From NCBI GenBank assembly GCA_016711225.1, contig JADJTK010000007.1, positions 248,001 through 312,000 on the forward strand: DNA of 64,000 bases, given 5' to 3'. This DNA comes from Opitutaceae bacterium. Lineage in GTDB: Bacteria; Verrucomicrobiota; Verrucomicrobiia; Opitutales; Opitutaceae. Under the pieces are notes generated by a model. The model was given only the letters and a program-made list of their open reading frames with translations. It had not been told where the DNA came from and made no database searches. The position numbers and the translations under genes are program-made. Shown one piece after another: positions 45,525 to 55,955 of the stretch. Each line of letters starts with the position of its first letter. The stretch's first letter is position 1.

Positions 45525-46090
45525 AGGCCAAGGAGCTTTCGCAGACGGCGGGAGCTTCTCCGCATCTCCGTCTGCCGCTCACGGGAAGCCTCATAGTAGT
45601 CGCCCAATAGGCTCAAATCTCCGGCGGTGACGTGGCGAATCCGACGCGGTTCGCCCGTCGCGCGAGGAACCACTAGACTCAAGGAAGGCTTTCGGATATC
45701 GGGTGAGCACTTCAGGCAATACTCGCGTTCGTCCAGTTTCAGCGCGGCCACGGGTGGCACTCTAGCAAAGAGTCGGCGGCATTCTTCGATGTCCGGCGGC
45801 AAACTCTTGCGCACCGCCACCGGAACGTACCTCGCATACCCCTGCGATCGGTGAGCACCACAAGTGGGACAAACGTAGTCGGGCAACAGCACAGGCTCTA
45901 CCTCGAAGAAGTTCACGCCGAGCACGCCGTCGTCCTGGTGCGCTTTGGCCTTCGGTGCTGAAGTGACTGCTGGAGCACTCGGCGCCGCGGATGGTGACAG
46001 AGTCGGCCCATCGGATCGCCCAAAAAACTCGGTCGGGAACATCGCCAGCAACGCCATCGACAACGTCACCACCAGTTTGGACTTCTTCAT
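45521..46090 (-). CDS. Exported Cys-rich protein of the radical SAM operon (second paralogue), 189 aa
   Basis: An N-terminal export signal (MKKSKLVVTLSMALLAMF) is followed by an Ala/Pro/Ser linker. The conserved core has YVCPTCGAHRSQGY, then EECRRLFARVPPVAALKLDE and YCLKCSPDIRKPSLSLVV, i.e. CxxC, a single Cys, and CxxC. The same order and spacing occur in the upstream gene's product. A zinc- or iron-binding ribbon, or a target for Cys modification, would both fit. The C-terminus is helical and basic (RRSSRRLRKLLGL). The gene ends inside the start codon of the radical SAM gene and begins 22 bases after its paralogue, so the three are one operon. No known family was recognised. Confidence 0.78.
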   Translation of the reverse strand: MKKSKLVVTLSMALLAMFPTEFFGRSDGPTLSPSAAPSAPAVTSAPKAKAHQDDGVLGVNFFEVEPVLLPDYVCPTCGAHRSQGYARYVPVAVRKSLPPDIEECRRLFARVPPVAALKLDEREYCLKCSPDIRKPSLSLVVPRATGEPRRIRHVTAGDLSLLGDYYEASRERQTEMRRSSRRLRKLLGL

Positions 46091-46112
46091 CGAGCCGTGA
46101 TCTCCCGACGGC

Positions 46113-46655
46113 TCACTTGGCCATCCCCAGTGTCACCAGTTCCTTCAGCCGCTTCAGCTTTCCCAGCACCGAGGCCTGCACCTCCGGCGCGTCGACCGGT
46201 CTCTGGCCGGCCACCACTGCCGTGAGCAATTCCAGATCGGCTGCCCGCACTCCCGAGGCCGACTCGGCTTGGCCATCCTGGTAGCGGGCGACGAGCACGA
46301 GTTCCGGGTTCGTTGAGCCCGGATGGCATTTCCGGCAGAACGCCGACTCGTCAAGCGAGGCCAGCACGCGCGCCGGCAACTCCTGCATCAGCCGCCGACA
46401 CGTCGCCAATTCGTCCTCGTCGATCACTCCGGCGTTGAACGGATAGAGCGTGCGCTCCGCGCACACCGGACAAGTGTACTCGATGCGTTCGGGCGGAGCG
46501 GCCATCTCGTAGCACATCGCGCTCACCGAGGCCTCGGCTTGTTTCGCCGGCTCAAGCTTCGCCAGTTCCTTTTTGGTTTGGTCTCGGTCCATGGCAGCCA
46601 TCTCGGCGGCGAGCAAAGCCGTGGTCACGGTAATCGCCAGTTTGGTTCTCTTCAT
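46113..46655 (-). CDS. Exported Cys-rich protein of the radical SAM operon (first paralogue), 180 aa
   Basis: The start at 46655 is chosen because MKRTKLAITVTTALLAAEM mirrors the signal of the next gene; the upstream open frame is repeat-like spacer. The core aligns with its paralogue: YTCPVCAERTLYPFNAG, ATCRRLMQELPARVLASLDE, FCRKCHPG and NPELVLVARYQDG, ending ADLELLTAVVAG. Here the last motif is CRKCH, formally a heme c-type CxxCH, while the paralogue has CLKCS; a shared heme is therefore unlikely. A further Cys lies in SAMCYEMA. It is the promoter-proximal gene of the three-gene operon. Substrate of, or partner for, the radical SAM enzyme is the working idea. Confidence 0.78.
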   Translation of the reverse strand: MKRTKLAITVTTALLAAEMAAMDRDQTKKELAKLEPAKQAEASVSAMCYEMAAPPERIEYTCPVCAERTLYPFNAGVIDEDELATCRRLMQELPARVLASLDESAFCRKCHPGSTNPELVLVARYQDGQAESASGVRAADLELLTAVVAGQRPVDAPEVQASVLGKLKRLKELVTLGMAK

Positions 46656-47364
46656 CGGGCCGCAGGTTCGAGGGTTGTCGCAAGCCAATGGATCTTCGTC
46701 CCCAACGCCAGCCCCGTCTTCCTCCGCAATCGTTCTCGTTCTCCTTATCGTTCTCGTTCTCCCCGAAGGTTCTGCCGCACGGCAGAATGCTCCTACCCCT
46801 TCTCCTGCTCCTACTCCTGCTCTTGCTCCTGCTCCTACTCTCCTCGAAGGAGCGAGCATCGGGTAGGAAGTCCCCTGCCCGCTCGCAATCTGTCCCCGTA
46901 GCGAAGCTCGCCAGAGCTTCGTCCTCCGCCCCCCTTCGCCCCTTCCATCCTTGGTCATTGGCCCTCCGCCGCCTTCCGCCTCCTCCCTTCGGCCTCAGGT
47001 CGCCGCGCCCTCCCCTTGTCACTTGGCCCTTGTTACTTGTCCCTTCTCCGTCGTTCTCCCCCCTTCCGTCCTTGGTCATTGGCCCTACTCCCCCTCCGTG
47101 CTCTCTGTGACCTTGTCCGGTCTGCCTTCTGCCTTCTCACCTCTGCCTTAGGTCCGCCGCCCCGCGCCACCCCGGCACCAACTCCGCCCACCCGTCCACC
47201 TACGCGCGCCACATTGACACGCCCCCTGTCTCCGCGCTTCGTTGTCTCCCGCTCTTCCCATAGGGCGATGACTCCGCGCCGCCCACGGCACACGTCCTGC
47301 AAAACACCCGCGCCGGCGCCTCGCGCCGCCGACCTCCCTCTTTCAACCAACGTCTCCAACGATC
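46656..47364 (+). other. Repeat-filled 700-base spacer between divergent units
   Basis: No gene is seen. Contents: CGTTCTCGTTCTCC tracts (46724-46762), a CTCCTGCTCCTACT tract (46796-46852), a REP-like palindrome GTAGCGAAGCTCGCCAGAGC at 46898-46924, a CTTGTCACTTG repeat at 47014-47045, and CTGCCTTCTGCC runs. Promoters for the radical SAM operon and for htpG must lie here, but no consensus or CIRCE element was found by eye. Confidence 0.7.
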
Positions 47365-49221
47365 ATGACCGCTCCCGCCGAAAAACACGTCTTCCAGGCC
47401 GAGGTTAAGCAGCTCCTCGATATCGTCATCCACTCGCTCTACACCGACCGCGAGATCTTCATCCGCGAGCTGGTCTCCAACGCGAGCGACGCCCTCGAGA
47501 AACTCCGTCACCTCAAACTCGTCGAAAAGGACGTCTTCGACGCCGACCTCCCTCTCGAGGTCAACATCACCACCGACGACACCGCCGGCACGATCACCTT
47601 CCAGGACCACGGTATCGGCATGAGCCGCACCGAGCTGGTCGAAAACCTCGGCACCATCGCCCACTCCGGCACCAAGGCCTTCCTCAACTCCCTCAAGGAA
47701 AAGGGCGATACCAGCGACGCGAAGCTCATCGGCCAGTTCGGCGTCGGTTTCTACAGCGCGTTCATGCCGGCCAAGGAGGTCAAGGTCTACACCCACTCCT
47801 GGCGCCCAACCGACGAGCACCTCGTCTGGACCAGCGACGGCACCGGCAGCTACGAGATCGAGAACGCCACCGAGGACCAGAAGCGCGGCTGCAAGATCGT
47901 CGTCTACCTCAAGGACGACATGAAGCAGTTCGCCAAGGCCGACGAGGTCCGCCGCATCCTCGAGCACTACTCCAGCTTCGTCACCTTCCCGGTCAATCTC
48001 AACGGCGAGAAGATCAACAAGGTCGAGGCCCTCTGGCTACGCTCGAAGTCGACGATCAAGGACGAGGAATACACCGAGTTCTACAAGTTCCAGGCCAAGG
48101 CCTTCGACGAGCCGCGCTACCGCCTGCATTTCAACGCCGACGCCCCGCTCACGATCAACGCCCTCGTCTTCACGCCGAAGGAAAACCAGAAGCGCTTCGG
48201 CTTCGGCCGCATGGAGCCCGCCGTCGCCCTCTACTGCAAAAACGTCCTCATCGACCCGAAGCCCAAGAACCTCCTGCCGGAGTGGCTGCGTTTCCTCAAG
48301 GGCGTGGTCGATAGCGCCGATCTGCCCCTCAACATCTCCCGCGAGAGCATGCAGGACAGCGCGCTCATCCAGAAACTCAACCGCGTCCTCACCAAGCGTT
48401 ACCTCAAGTTCCTTGAGGAGGAATCCGAGAAGAACCCCGACGGCTACGGCGAGTTCTACAAGCAGTTCGGCATCTTCCTGAAGGAAGGCACCACCTCCGA
48501 CTTCACCCACCGCGAGCAGATCGCCAAGCTCCTGCGCTACGAGTCCTCGCTCACCGAGAAGGGCAAGACGACCAGCCTCACCGAATACGTGAAGCGCATG
48601 CCCGAGGCGCAGAAGGAGATCTATTTCCTCCACGCCCTCAACCGCGCCGCCCTTGAGAGCGGCCCGTACCTGGAGGCCTTCAAGGCCCGCAACTTCGAGG
48701 TGCTCTTCGTCTACGAGCCCATCGACGAGTTCGTGATGAGCCACCTCGGCACCTTCGAAAGCAAGCGCCTGGTCTCCGCCGACAGCGCCAACCTCGAACT
48801 CGGCGACGCTCCCGCCGCCACCGGCGAAGCCCTCGCCGACGACGACGTGAAGTCGCTCTGCAGCTGGCTGACCGAGAAACTTGGCGACGCGAAGGTGGGC
48901 AAGGTCGAGGCCGGCAAGCGCCTCGTCGACAGCCCCGTGGTCGCGCTCAACTCCGACCAGATGCTCTCCCCCGCCATGCGTCGCATCATGCGCGCCATGA
49001 AGCAGGAGGAGGCCGAGACCCCGCCCAAGATGGATCTCGAGATCAACCCGCGCCACCAGCTCATCAAGAATCTCCATAAGCTCACCACGACCGACGCCGA
49101 CCGCGCCGCGCTCATCGCCGAACAGCTCTACGAAAACGCGTTGCTTGCCGCCGGCATCGTCGAGGAGCCCCGCAACTTCGTCACCCGGCTCAACAAGATC
49201 TTGGAAATGGCGGCCCGGTGA
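47365..49221 (+). CDS. htpG: Molecular chaperone HtpG (Hsp90), 618 aa
   Basis: An ATP-dependent cytosolic chaperone. The N-terminal GHKL ATPase domain shows FIRELVSNASDALEKLR, FQDHGIGMSRTELVENLGTI, and the lid motif FGVGFYSAFMPAKEV. The middle domain has the catalytic-loop region LPLNISRESMQDSALI. The C-terminal dimerisation domain is complete (KMDLEINPRHQLIKNLHKL). Its length is normal for bacterial HtpG. The ATG at 47365 lies four residues before the conserved KHVFQAEVKQLL start. Its TGA overlaps a GTG start of grpE by translational coupling, so the two are co-transcribed. It belongs to a stress-protein cluster that continues to 54.0 kb. Confidence 0.97.
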   Translation: MTAPAEKHVFQAEVKQLLDIVIHSLYTDREIFIRELVSNASDALEKLRHLKLVEKDVFDADLPLEVNITTDDTAGTITFQDHGIGMSRTELVENLGTIAHSGTKAFLNSLKEKGDTSDAKLIGQFGVGFYSAFMPAKEVKVYTHSWRPTDEHLVWTSDGTGSYEIENATEDQKRGCKIVVYLKDDMKQFAKADEVRRILEHYSSFVTFPVNLNGEKINKVEALWLRSKSTIKDEEYTEFYKFQAKAFDEPRYRLHFNADAPLTINALVFTPKENQKRFGFGRMEPAVALYCKNVLIDPKPKNLLPEWLRFLKGVVDSADLPLNISRESMQDSALIQKLNRVLTKRYLKFLEEESEKNPDGYGEFYKQFGIFLKEGTTSDFTHREQIAKLLRYESSLTEKGKTTSLTEYVKRMPEAQKEIYFLHALNRAALESGPYLEAFKARNFEVLFVYEPIDEFVMSHLGTFESKRLVSADSANLELGDAPAATGEALADDDVKSLCSWLTEKLGDAKVGKVEAGKRLVDSPVVALNSDQMLSPAMRRIMRAMKQEEAETPPKMDLEINPRHQLIKNLHKLTTTDADRAALIAEQLYENALLAAGIVEEPRNFVTRLNKILEMAAR

Positions 49222-49817
49222 AGCTGCCCAAGATGCCGCGTTTCCCGAACCCATTTCAGCCGTCCCAGCCCATGTCCGACGACACCACTCCCCCTCCCGC
49301 GTCCGACTCCGTCCCGCCTCCTCCTGCCCCCGAGCCCACACCCGAGCAGCGTATCGCCGAACTCGAGGCCAAGTTGCAGCAGGCCGAGGCCGCCATCGCC
49401 GAGGAGAAGGACAAGCTCCTGCGCAAGGTCGCCGAGTTCGACAACATCCGCCGCCGCATCACCGGCGACGCCCAGCGCACCGCCGAGGCCAAGAAGCTCG
49501 ACTTCATCCAGCAGGCCCTCTCGATCGCCGACAACCTCGAGATGGCGCTGCTCACGCCCGCCGACAAGGAGACCGTCGACCACCTCGCCACCGGCGTGAA
49601 GATGACCTTGGACAAGTTCTACCAGCTCTTGTGCGAACATGGCATCGAGAAGATCGCCAGCCTCGACAAACCCTTCGATACGGCCCGTCACGAGGCCGTC
49701 TCGATGCAGAAGGTTGAAGGCAAGCCCGACTCGACCGTCGTTCAGGTCTTCCGCGAAGGCTACGTGAAGGGCGACCAAGTCCTCCGCCACGCCCAAGTCG
49801 CCGTAAATCAGCTCTGA
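49218..49817 (+). CDS. grpE: Nucleotide exchange factor GrpE, 199 aa
   Basis: The co-chaperone that releases ADP from DnaK. A disordered Pro-rich N-terminus is followed by the long coiled coil (ELEAKLQQAEAAIAEEKDKL) and the GrpE core LRKVAEFDNIRRR, then the C-terminal beta-domain with the signature PFDTARHEAVSMQ and GYVKGDQVLRHAQVAV. The GTG at 49218 overlaps the htpG stop codon (GTGA). An ATG at 49272 (MSDDTTPP) is an equally good start and gives 181 residues. No dnaK lies in the window, so its partner is encoded elsewhere. Confidence 0.94.
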   Translation: MKLPKMPRFPNPFQPSQPMSDDTTPPPASDSVPPPPAPEPTPEQRIAELEAKLQQAEAAIAEEKDKLLRKVAEFDNIRRRITGDAQRTAEAKKLDFIQQALSIADNLEMALLTPADKETVDHLATGVKMTLDKFYQLLCEHGIEKIASLDKPFDTARHEAVSMQKVEGKPDSTVVQVFREGYVKGDQVLRHAQVAVNQL

Positions 49818-49929
49818 GGGCCGGCCGAGGAGGGGGTTGGAGTTGGGAGGGGGGTCCCGCGGCCCACCACCGACCAATTCCCAACTACAAACTACCAATA
49901 GCTCGTTCCTTCCCGCGTTCTTTCCGATG

Positions 49930-50036
49930 GTGGGGCGGGCTTTGCGCCCGCCACGTTCTTTCTCCGTCAGTCTTCTGTGGTGGCGCAGGCCTCCGTGCCT
50001 GCGAAATCCAGCGTTGCAGGCACGGAGGCCTGCGCC
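49930..50036 (+). repeat. GGCGGGC hairpin followed by a 21-bp perfect inverted repeat
   Basis: 49930-49954 holds GGCGGGC-TTTGC-GCCCGCC. At 49982-50002 and 50016-50036 two perfect 21-base arms begin GGCGCAGGCCTCCGTGCC and close with GGCACGGAGGCCTGCGCC, separated by 13 bases. They would form a strong hairpin between grpE and the J-protein gene. Confidence 0.92.
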
Positions 50037-50185
50037 CCTCCGCTTTCTCTCTCCGTGCTCTCCTCCGCCTCCGTGCTCTCTGTGACATAATCCGTCATCT
50101 GCGTTCCGCCTTCTGTCGTCCGTCCTCCGCGTTCCTTCCCGTTCTGCCTTCTCCATTCCGCCTTCTCCCTTAGGTCCCCCGCTCC

Positions 50186-51151
50186 ATGGCCGGCTACAAA
50201 GACTACTACCAGACCCTCGGCGTCGCCCGCACGGCCACACCGGAGGAGATCAAAAAGGCGTTCCGCACGCTCGCTCGCGAATTCCATCCCGACCGCGCGC
50301 CCACCGCCACGCGCAAGGCCAACATGGAGGCTAAGTTCAAGGAGATCAACGAGGCGTACGAAGTCCTTGGAGATGCCGAGAAGCGCAAACGCTACGACGA
50401 GCTCGGCGCCAACTGGGACCAACCGCAGTTCAGCCGCGGCGGCGGGCACGGTGGTGGCCCGTTTGGAGGTGGCGGCTTCGGCGGCTTCGGCCGAGGCGCG
50501 CCCGGTGGCGACGATGAAGATGACATGGGTGGCGCCGGCTTCAGCGACTTTTTCGAACAGTTCTTCGGCCGCGGTGCCGGCGCGGCGCGCGGTGGCCACG
50601 GCGGCCCGCGCAAACCGAAGCGCCCTTCCGGCGACGTCGAGGCCGACCTGCGCATCACGCTCGAGGAGGCGGTCAAAGGCGCGCATCGTCAGATCTCCTA
50701 TCGTCGCACCGATCCCAACACCGGCACCTCCGGGATCCACACCTACAACGTCAAGATTCCCGCCGGTATCCGCGAGGGCCAGAAGATCCGCCTCGCCGGC
50801 CAGGGCAACGGTGGCGACCTCTTCCTCACCGTCCGCTTCCTCCAGCACCCGGATTTCCGCCGCGAAGCCGACGACCTTTTCTACGATCTCGAGCTCGCGC
50901 CATGGGAAGCAGTCCTCGGTGCCACGATTCCGCTCCAGACGCTGGACGGCAAAGTGAACCTCAAGATCAAGCCCGGCACGCAAGGCGGCCAACAGCTCCG
51001 TCTCAGCGGCTTGGGCCTCCACACCGAGCAAGGTAGCCGCGGCGATCTCCACGTGATCGTGCGCGTCCAAGTTCCCGAAGATCCCGCCCCCGCCGAACGC
51101 GAGCTCTGGGAAAAGCTCTCCAAGACCAGCAAGTTCAATCCGCGGGAGTAG
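50186..51151 (+). CDS. CbpA-like J-domain co-chaperone, 321 aa
   Basis: The J domain opens the protein (YYQTLGVARTATPEEIKKAF) with the HPD motif in REFHPDRAP, which stimulates DnaK ATPase. A Gly/Phe-rich linker follows (residues 85-150, GGGFGGFGRGAPGG). The C-terminal substrate-binding domains (LRITLEEAVKGAHRQISYR, FYDLELAPWEAVLGATI) resemble DnaJ/CbpA. The four CxxCxGxG zinc motifs of classical DnaJ are absent, so this is the CbpA (type II/B) class. It lies between grpE and clpB on the same strand, separated from each by palindromic repeats, so it may have its own promoter. Its TAG stop is immediately followed by a GTAGCG-type repeat. Confidence 0.92.
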   Translation: MAGYKDYYQTLGVARTATPEEIKKAFRTLAREFHPDRAPTATRKANMEAKFKEINEAYEVLGDAEKRKRYDELGANWDQPQFSRGGGHGGGPFGGGGFGGFGRGAPGGDDEDDMGGAGFSDFFEQFFGRGAGAARGGHGGPRKPKRPSGDVEADLRITLEEAVKGAHRQISYRRTDPNTGTSGIHTYNVKIPAGIREGQKIRLAGQGNGGDLFLTVRFLQHPDFRREADDLFYDLELAPWEAVLGATIPLQTLDGKVNLKIKPGTQGGQQLRLSGLGLHTEQGSRGDLHVIVRVQVPEDPAPAERELWEKLSKTSKFNPRE

Positions 51152-51296
51152 GTAGCGCAGGCCTCGGTGCCTGCGAGACCGATTCCCGCAGGCACCGAGG
51201 CCTGCGCCACACCCGCCATTCTTTTCCGATCATCACCGTAGCGGAAGGCCTTGCCTTCCGCCTTCGCCCGGTGGGGCGGGCTTTACGCCCGCCATC
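51152..51296 (+). repeat. Cluster of three palindromes after the J-protein gene
   Basis: First, 21-base perfect arms at 51155-51175 and 51187-51207 (starting GCGCAGGCCTCGGTGCC, 11-base loop), headed by GTAGCG. Second, GTAGCGGAAGGCCTTGCC plus TTCCGCC at 51238-51262. Third, GGTGGGGCGGGCTTTACGCC plus CGCCATC at 51270-51296. Each belongs to a family seen elsewhere in the window. Confidence 0.92.
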
Positions 51297-51435
51297 TATT
51301 GCTCCGCCCCTTTCGTTACGCTTCGCGGTTCGCCTCTGTCCGATCAGCCTGATCCGTCGGATGGGTCCGATCCGCTCCGTCTCCTCGCCACCTTCCGACC
51401 TTCGCACCTTTCCCCTTTCGTACCTCCCTCCCGCC

Positions 51436-54027
<2,592 letters not shown>

Positions 54028-54101
54028 TTCCTCCCCGTAGCTGGACGGCAGTTCAGCCCTAGAGCCTGCTTGCAGGCGATTCCGATCACCGATCGCCGGC
54101 A

Positions 54102-54206
54102 GGTCACAGAGGGCACAGAGAAAGAGGAGTTCACAGAGATCGGAATACGGATCCGAACCATTTCACCGCAAAAACTCAAAGCTCACAAAGGACCGACCAA
54201 TTCCTC
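54102..54206 (+). repeat. CACAGAG-type interspersed repeat tract
   Basis: GGTCACAGAGGGCACAGAGA, a later TTCACAGAG, then TTTCACCGCAAAAACTCAAA and GCTCACAAAGGA. Its complement style (CTCTGTGTCCTCTGTGACC) recurs near 26797, 47100, 50060 and 63290. It lies directly upstream of the ADP-ribosylglycohydrolase start. Confidence 0.65.
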
Positions 54207-54207
54207 C

Positions 54208-55080
54208 ATGCCGACCTTATCGGATCGATTCTGCGGGTGCATCCTCGGCGGTGCGGTCGGCGACGCATTTGGCAGCGCCTACGAGGGTCGGACAGACCTT
54301 CGACACTTCTCCCTCGCTTCTGCTCACTGCGGCGGAATCACCGACGACACACAACTCACCTTGGCCACCTGCGAGGCGATCGCTGATGCAAACCGCATCG
54401 ACCCCGCGGTGATCGCAGCCGCATTTCTCCGTTGGTTCCAAAGAGGTGTTTTGCGCGGTCTGGGTTCGTCCGTGATGAAATCACTCCGCGATCTGAAGTC
54501 GGCGCACCGTGGTTTTGGCCGGCGCGTCCGGTGATCGCAGCGCCGGAAACGGCGCCGCCATGAGGATCGCTCCTATCGCATTCTTCGTCTCGTCGGACGA
54601 TCCCTCCTTCCATGAAACCGTCCGTGACGTATGCAGGATCACCCACCGGCACGATGAAGCCTATGTTGGAGCGCTCGCTGTCGCGGAATACGTGTCACTT
54701 TCCCTTCAGGACGTCCCAGCCGAACAAATCTTGACCGAGCTACCGCAGCGCCTTCCCGACACCGTTGTTCGCGACAGGTTGATCGAGGCTGACTCGATGC
54801 GGCATGAAGCGATCGGGGCAATTCGCGGAACGTTTCGGCTGTTCTGGTTACGTGGCGGACTCAGTGCCGCTCGCGATCTTCGCCGCCTCCAAAATCCGCC
54901 AGCTTGGTTTCGAACGGGTGATTGAAGAGGTCGTGCGCGCCGGTGGCGATACCGACTCCAATGCTTCCATCGCGGGTCACTTGTGTGGCGCGATGCTCGG
55001 CGCTTCATCCGTGCCGGCCCATCTGGTCGATGCGATCCCCGACGCACCGGACATTCGCCGGGTGATAAGTCCTGAGCGTG
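54208..55080 (+). pseudogene. ADP-ribosylglycohydrolase family gene with two frameshifts
   Basis: The three family motifs that bind the two Mg ions are all present but in three frames. Frame 1 from the ATG at 54208 has GGAVGDAFGSAYEG and GITDDTQLTLA. Near 54510 it passes to frame 2 (VLAGASGDRSAGNGAAMRIA, FHETVRDVCRITHRHDEAYV). Near 54815 it passes to frame 3 (FGCSGYVADSVPLAIFAASK, AGGDTDSNASIAGHLCGAML). The end is unclear after PDIRRVI near 55070. Intact enzymes remove ADP-ribose from proteins. Because every motif is conserved, either the damage is very recent or the sequence carries errors. Confidence 0.82.
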
Positions 55081-55191
55081 CCCCACCTCCAGTAGCCTCG
55101 CTCCGCCGCACGGCAGTGTCGGCGCACCGCTCCGCCTCCGTGTTCTCCTCATCCTCTCCGTGGCCTCCGTGTCCAAACCCTTCGTCCTCCG

Positions 55192-55497
55192 ATGACCTTC
55201 CTCTCCCGCTTCTTCGCCCGCTTTCGGAACGATCCCGGCAAGCGCCGCCTCCGCGACGGCGAGACGCTGCTCGCCAGTACGCAGGGCGATCAGGTGATTG
55301 CCTTCACCTTCGATGTCGCCCTCTCGCACGCGGAATTCGTCCGCCGCGAATTGGGAACCCTGCCCGAAGGCGCATGGGTGGGCACAATCCGAAAAGTCGG
55401 CCGGCAGGTCGTCGCGATCAATTCGAAGACTTTCTACGGCAACCAGCTTCCCGCTCAGGACTGGGTGCAAACCGCCGTGCGGAGCATCTTCCAGTGA
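55192..55497 (+). CDS. Hypothetical protein, 101 aa
   Basis: No known domain is recognised. The protein is short, soluble and basic at its N-terminus (FLSRFFARFRNDPGKRRL), followed by a beta-rich body (GDQVIAFTFDVALSHAEFV, GAWVGTIRKVGRQVVAINSK). The ATG at 55192 is the only good start. It overlaps the next gene by GTGA at 55494-55497, the usual sign of a coupled pair. It lies downstream of the broken ADP-ribosylglycohydrolase gene. Confidence 0.6.
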   Translation: MTFLSRFFARFRNDPGKRRLRDGETLLASTQGDQVIAFTFDVALSHAEFVRRELGTLPEGAWVGTIRKVGRQVVAINSKTFYGNQLPAQDWVQTAVRSIFQ

Positions 55498-55919
55498 GAC
55501 GTTGGTGGCGCTCCTTCGTCCTGCGCCGGAGTCTCCGCCGCCAACTCGCCGCGGTCACGCGGGAGCAACACCTCGATGCCCACGGCCGCCGCCTCTGGCT
55601 CCTCGACCAATTGGACAACTACCTCGACCGCTGGCTCGCCTTCGCCGCCCTCGGCGTGCCCATGGAGTCCCTCCTTCGCGACGACCTCTTCCTCATGCTC
55701 CGCCACGGCAGCGCCCTCTTCACCGAAGAGATCGACCAATTGCCGCCCACCGCCCCAGAACGCATCGCGTGGCAAACCTTCGCGCAGCTCCTCGCAAATT
55801 TCAGCGGGGCCCCCTCCACGAGTTCCATGCACGAGCTTAGGAAATCACTGTCCGCAGTTCGCGTCGCGCATCAACATCGTTCCCACATCGCTACGTCTGA
55901 AACGGCGAACTGGACCTAA
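55494..55919 (+). CDS. Hypothetical protein, 141 aa, coupled to the preceding gene
   Basis: A GTG start overlaps the TGA of the 101-residue gene. The protein begins MRRWWRSFVLRRSLRRQLAA, very basic with aromatic residues, then continues helical and acidic (HGRRLWLLDQLDNYLDRWLA, LFLMLRHGSALFTEEIDQL). The last 40 residues (after FSGAPSTSS) look less coding and may follow a frameshift. The same frame is open upstream into the pseudogene, but that part is non-coding. No function can be offered. Confidence 0.5.
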   Translation: MRRWWRSFVLRRSLRRQLAAVTREQHLDAHGRRLWLLDQLDNYLDRWLAFAALGVPMESLLRDDLFLMLRHGSALFTEEIDQLPPTAPERIAWQTFAQLLANFSGAPSTSSMHELRKSLSAVRVAHQHRSHIATSETANWT

Positions 55920-55955
55920 GCTCCTTCCTTGATGTAGTAATGATTCCGTTGAGCG

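Noticed and set aside
46330..46350. CRKCH in the first Cys-rich protein as a cytochrome c heme site
   Set aside because: The paralogue has CLKCS at the same place and the surrounding pattern is ribbon-like, so a heme is not supported.
54804..55919. A single 371-codon gene over this interval
   Set aside because: The frame joins three unrelated pieces: the tail of the ADP-ribosylglycohydrolase, a stretch shadowing the 101-aa gene, and the 141-aa gene that starts at GTG 55494.
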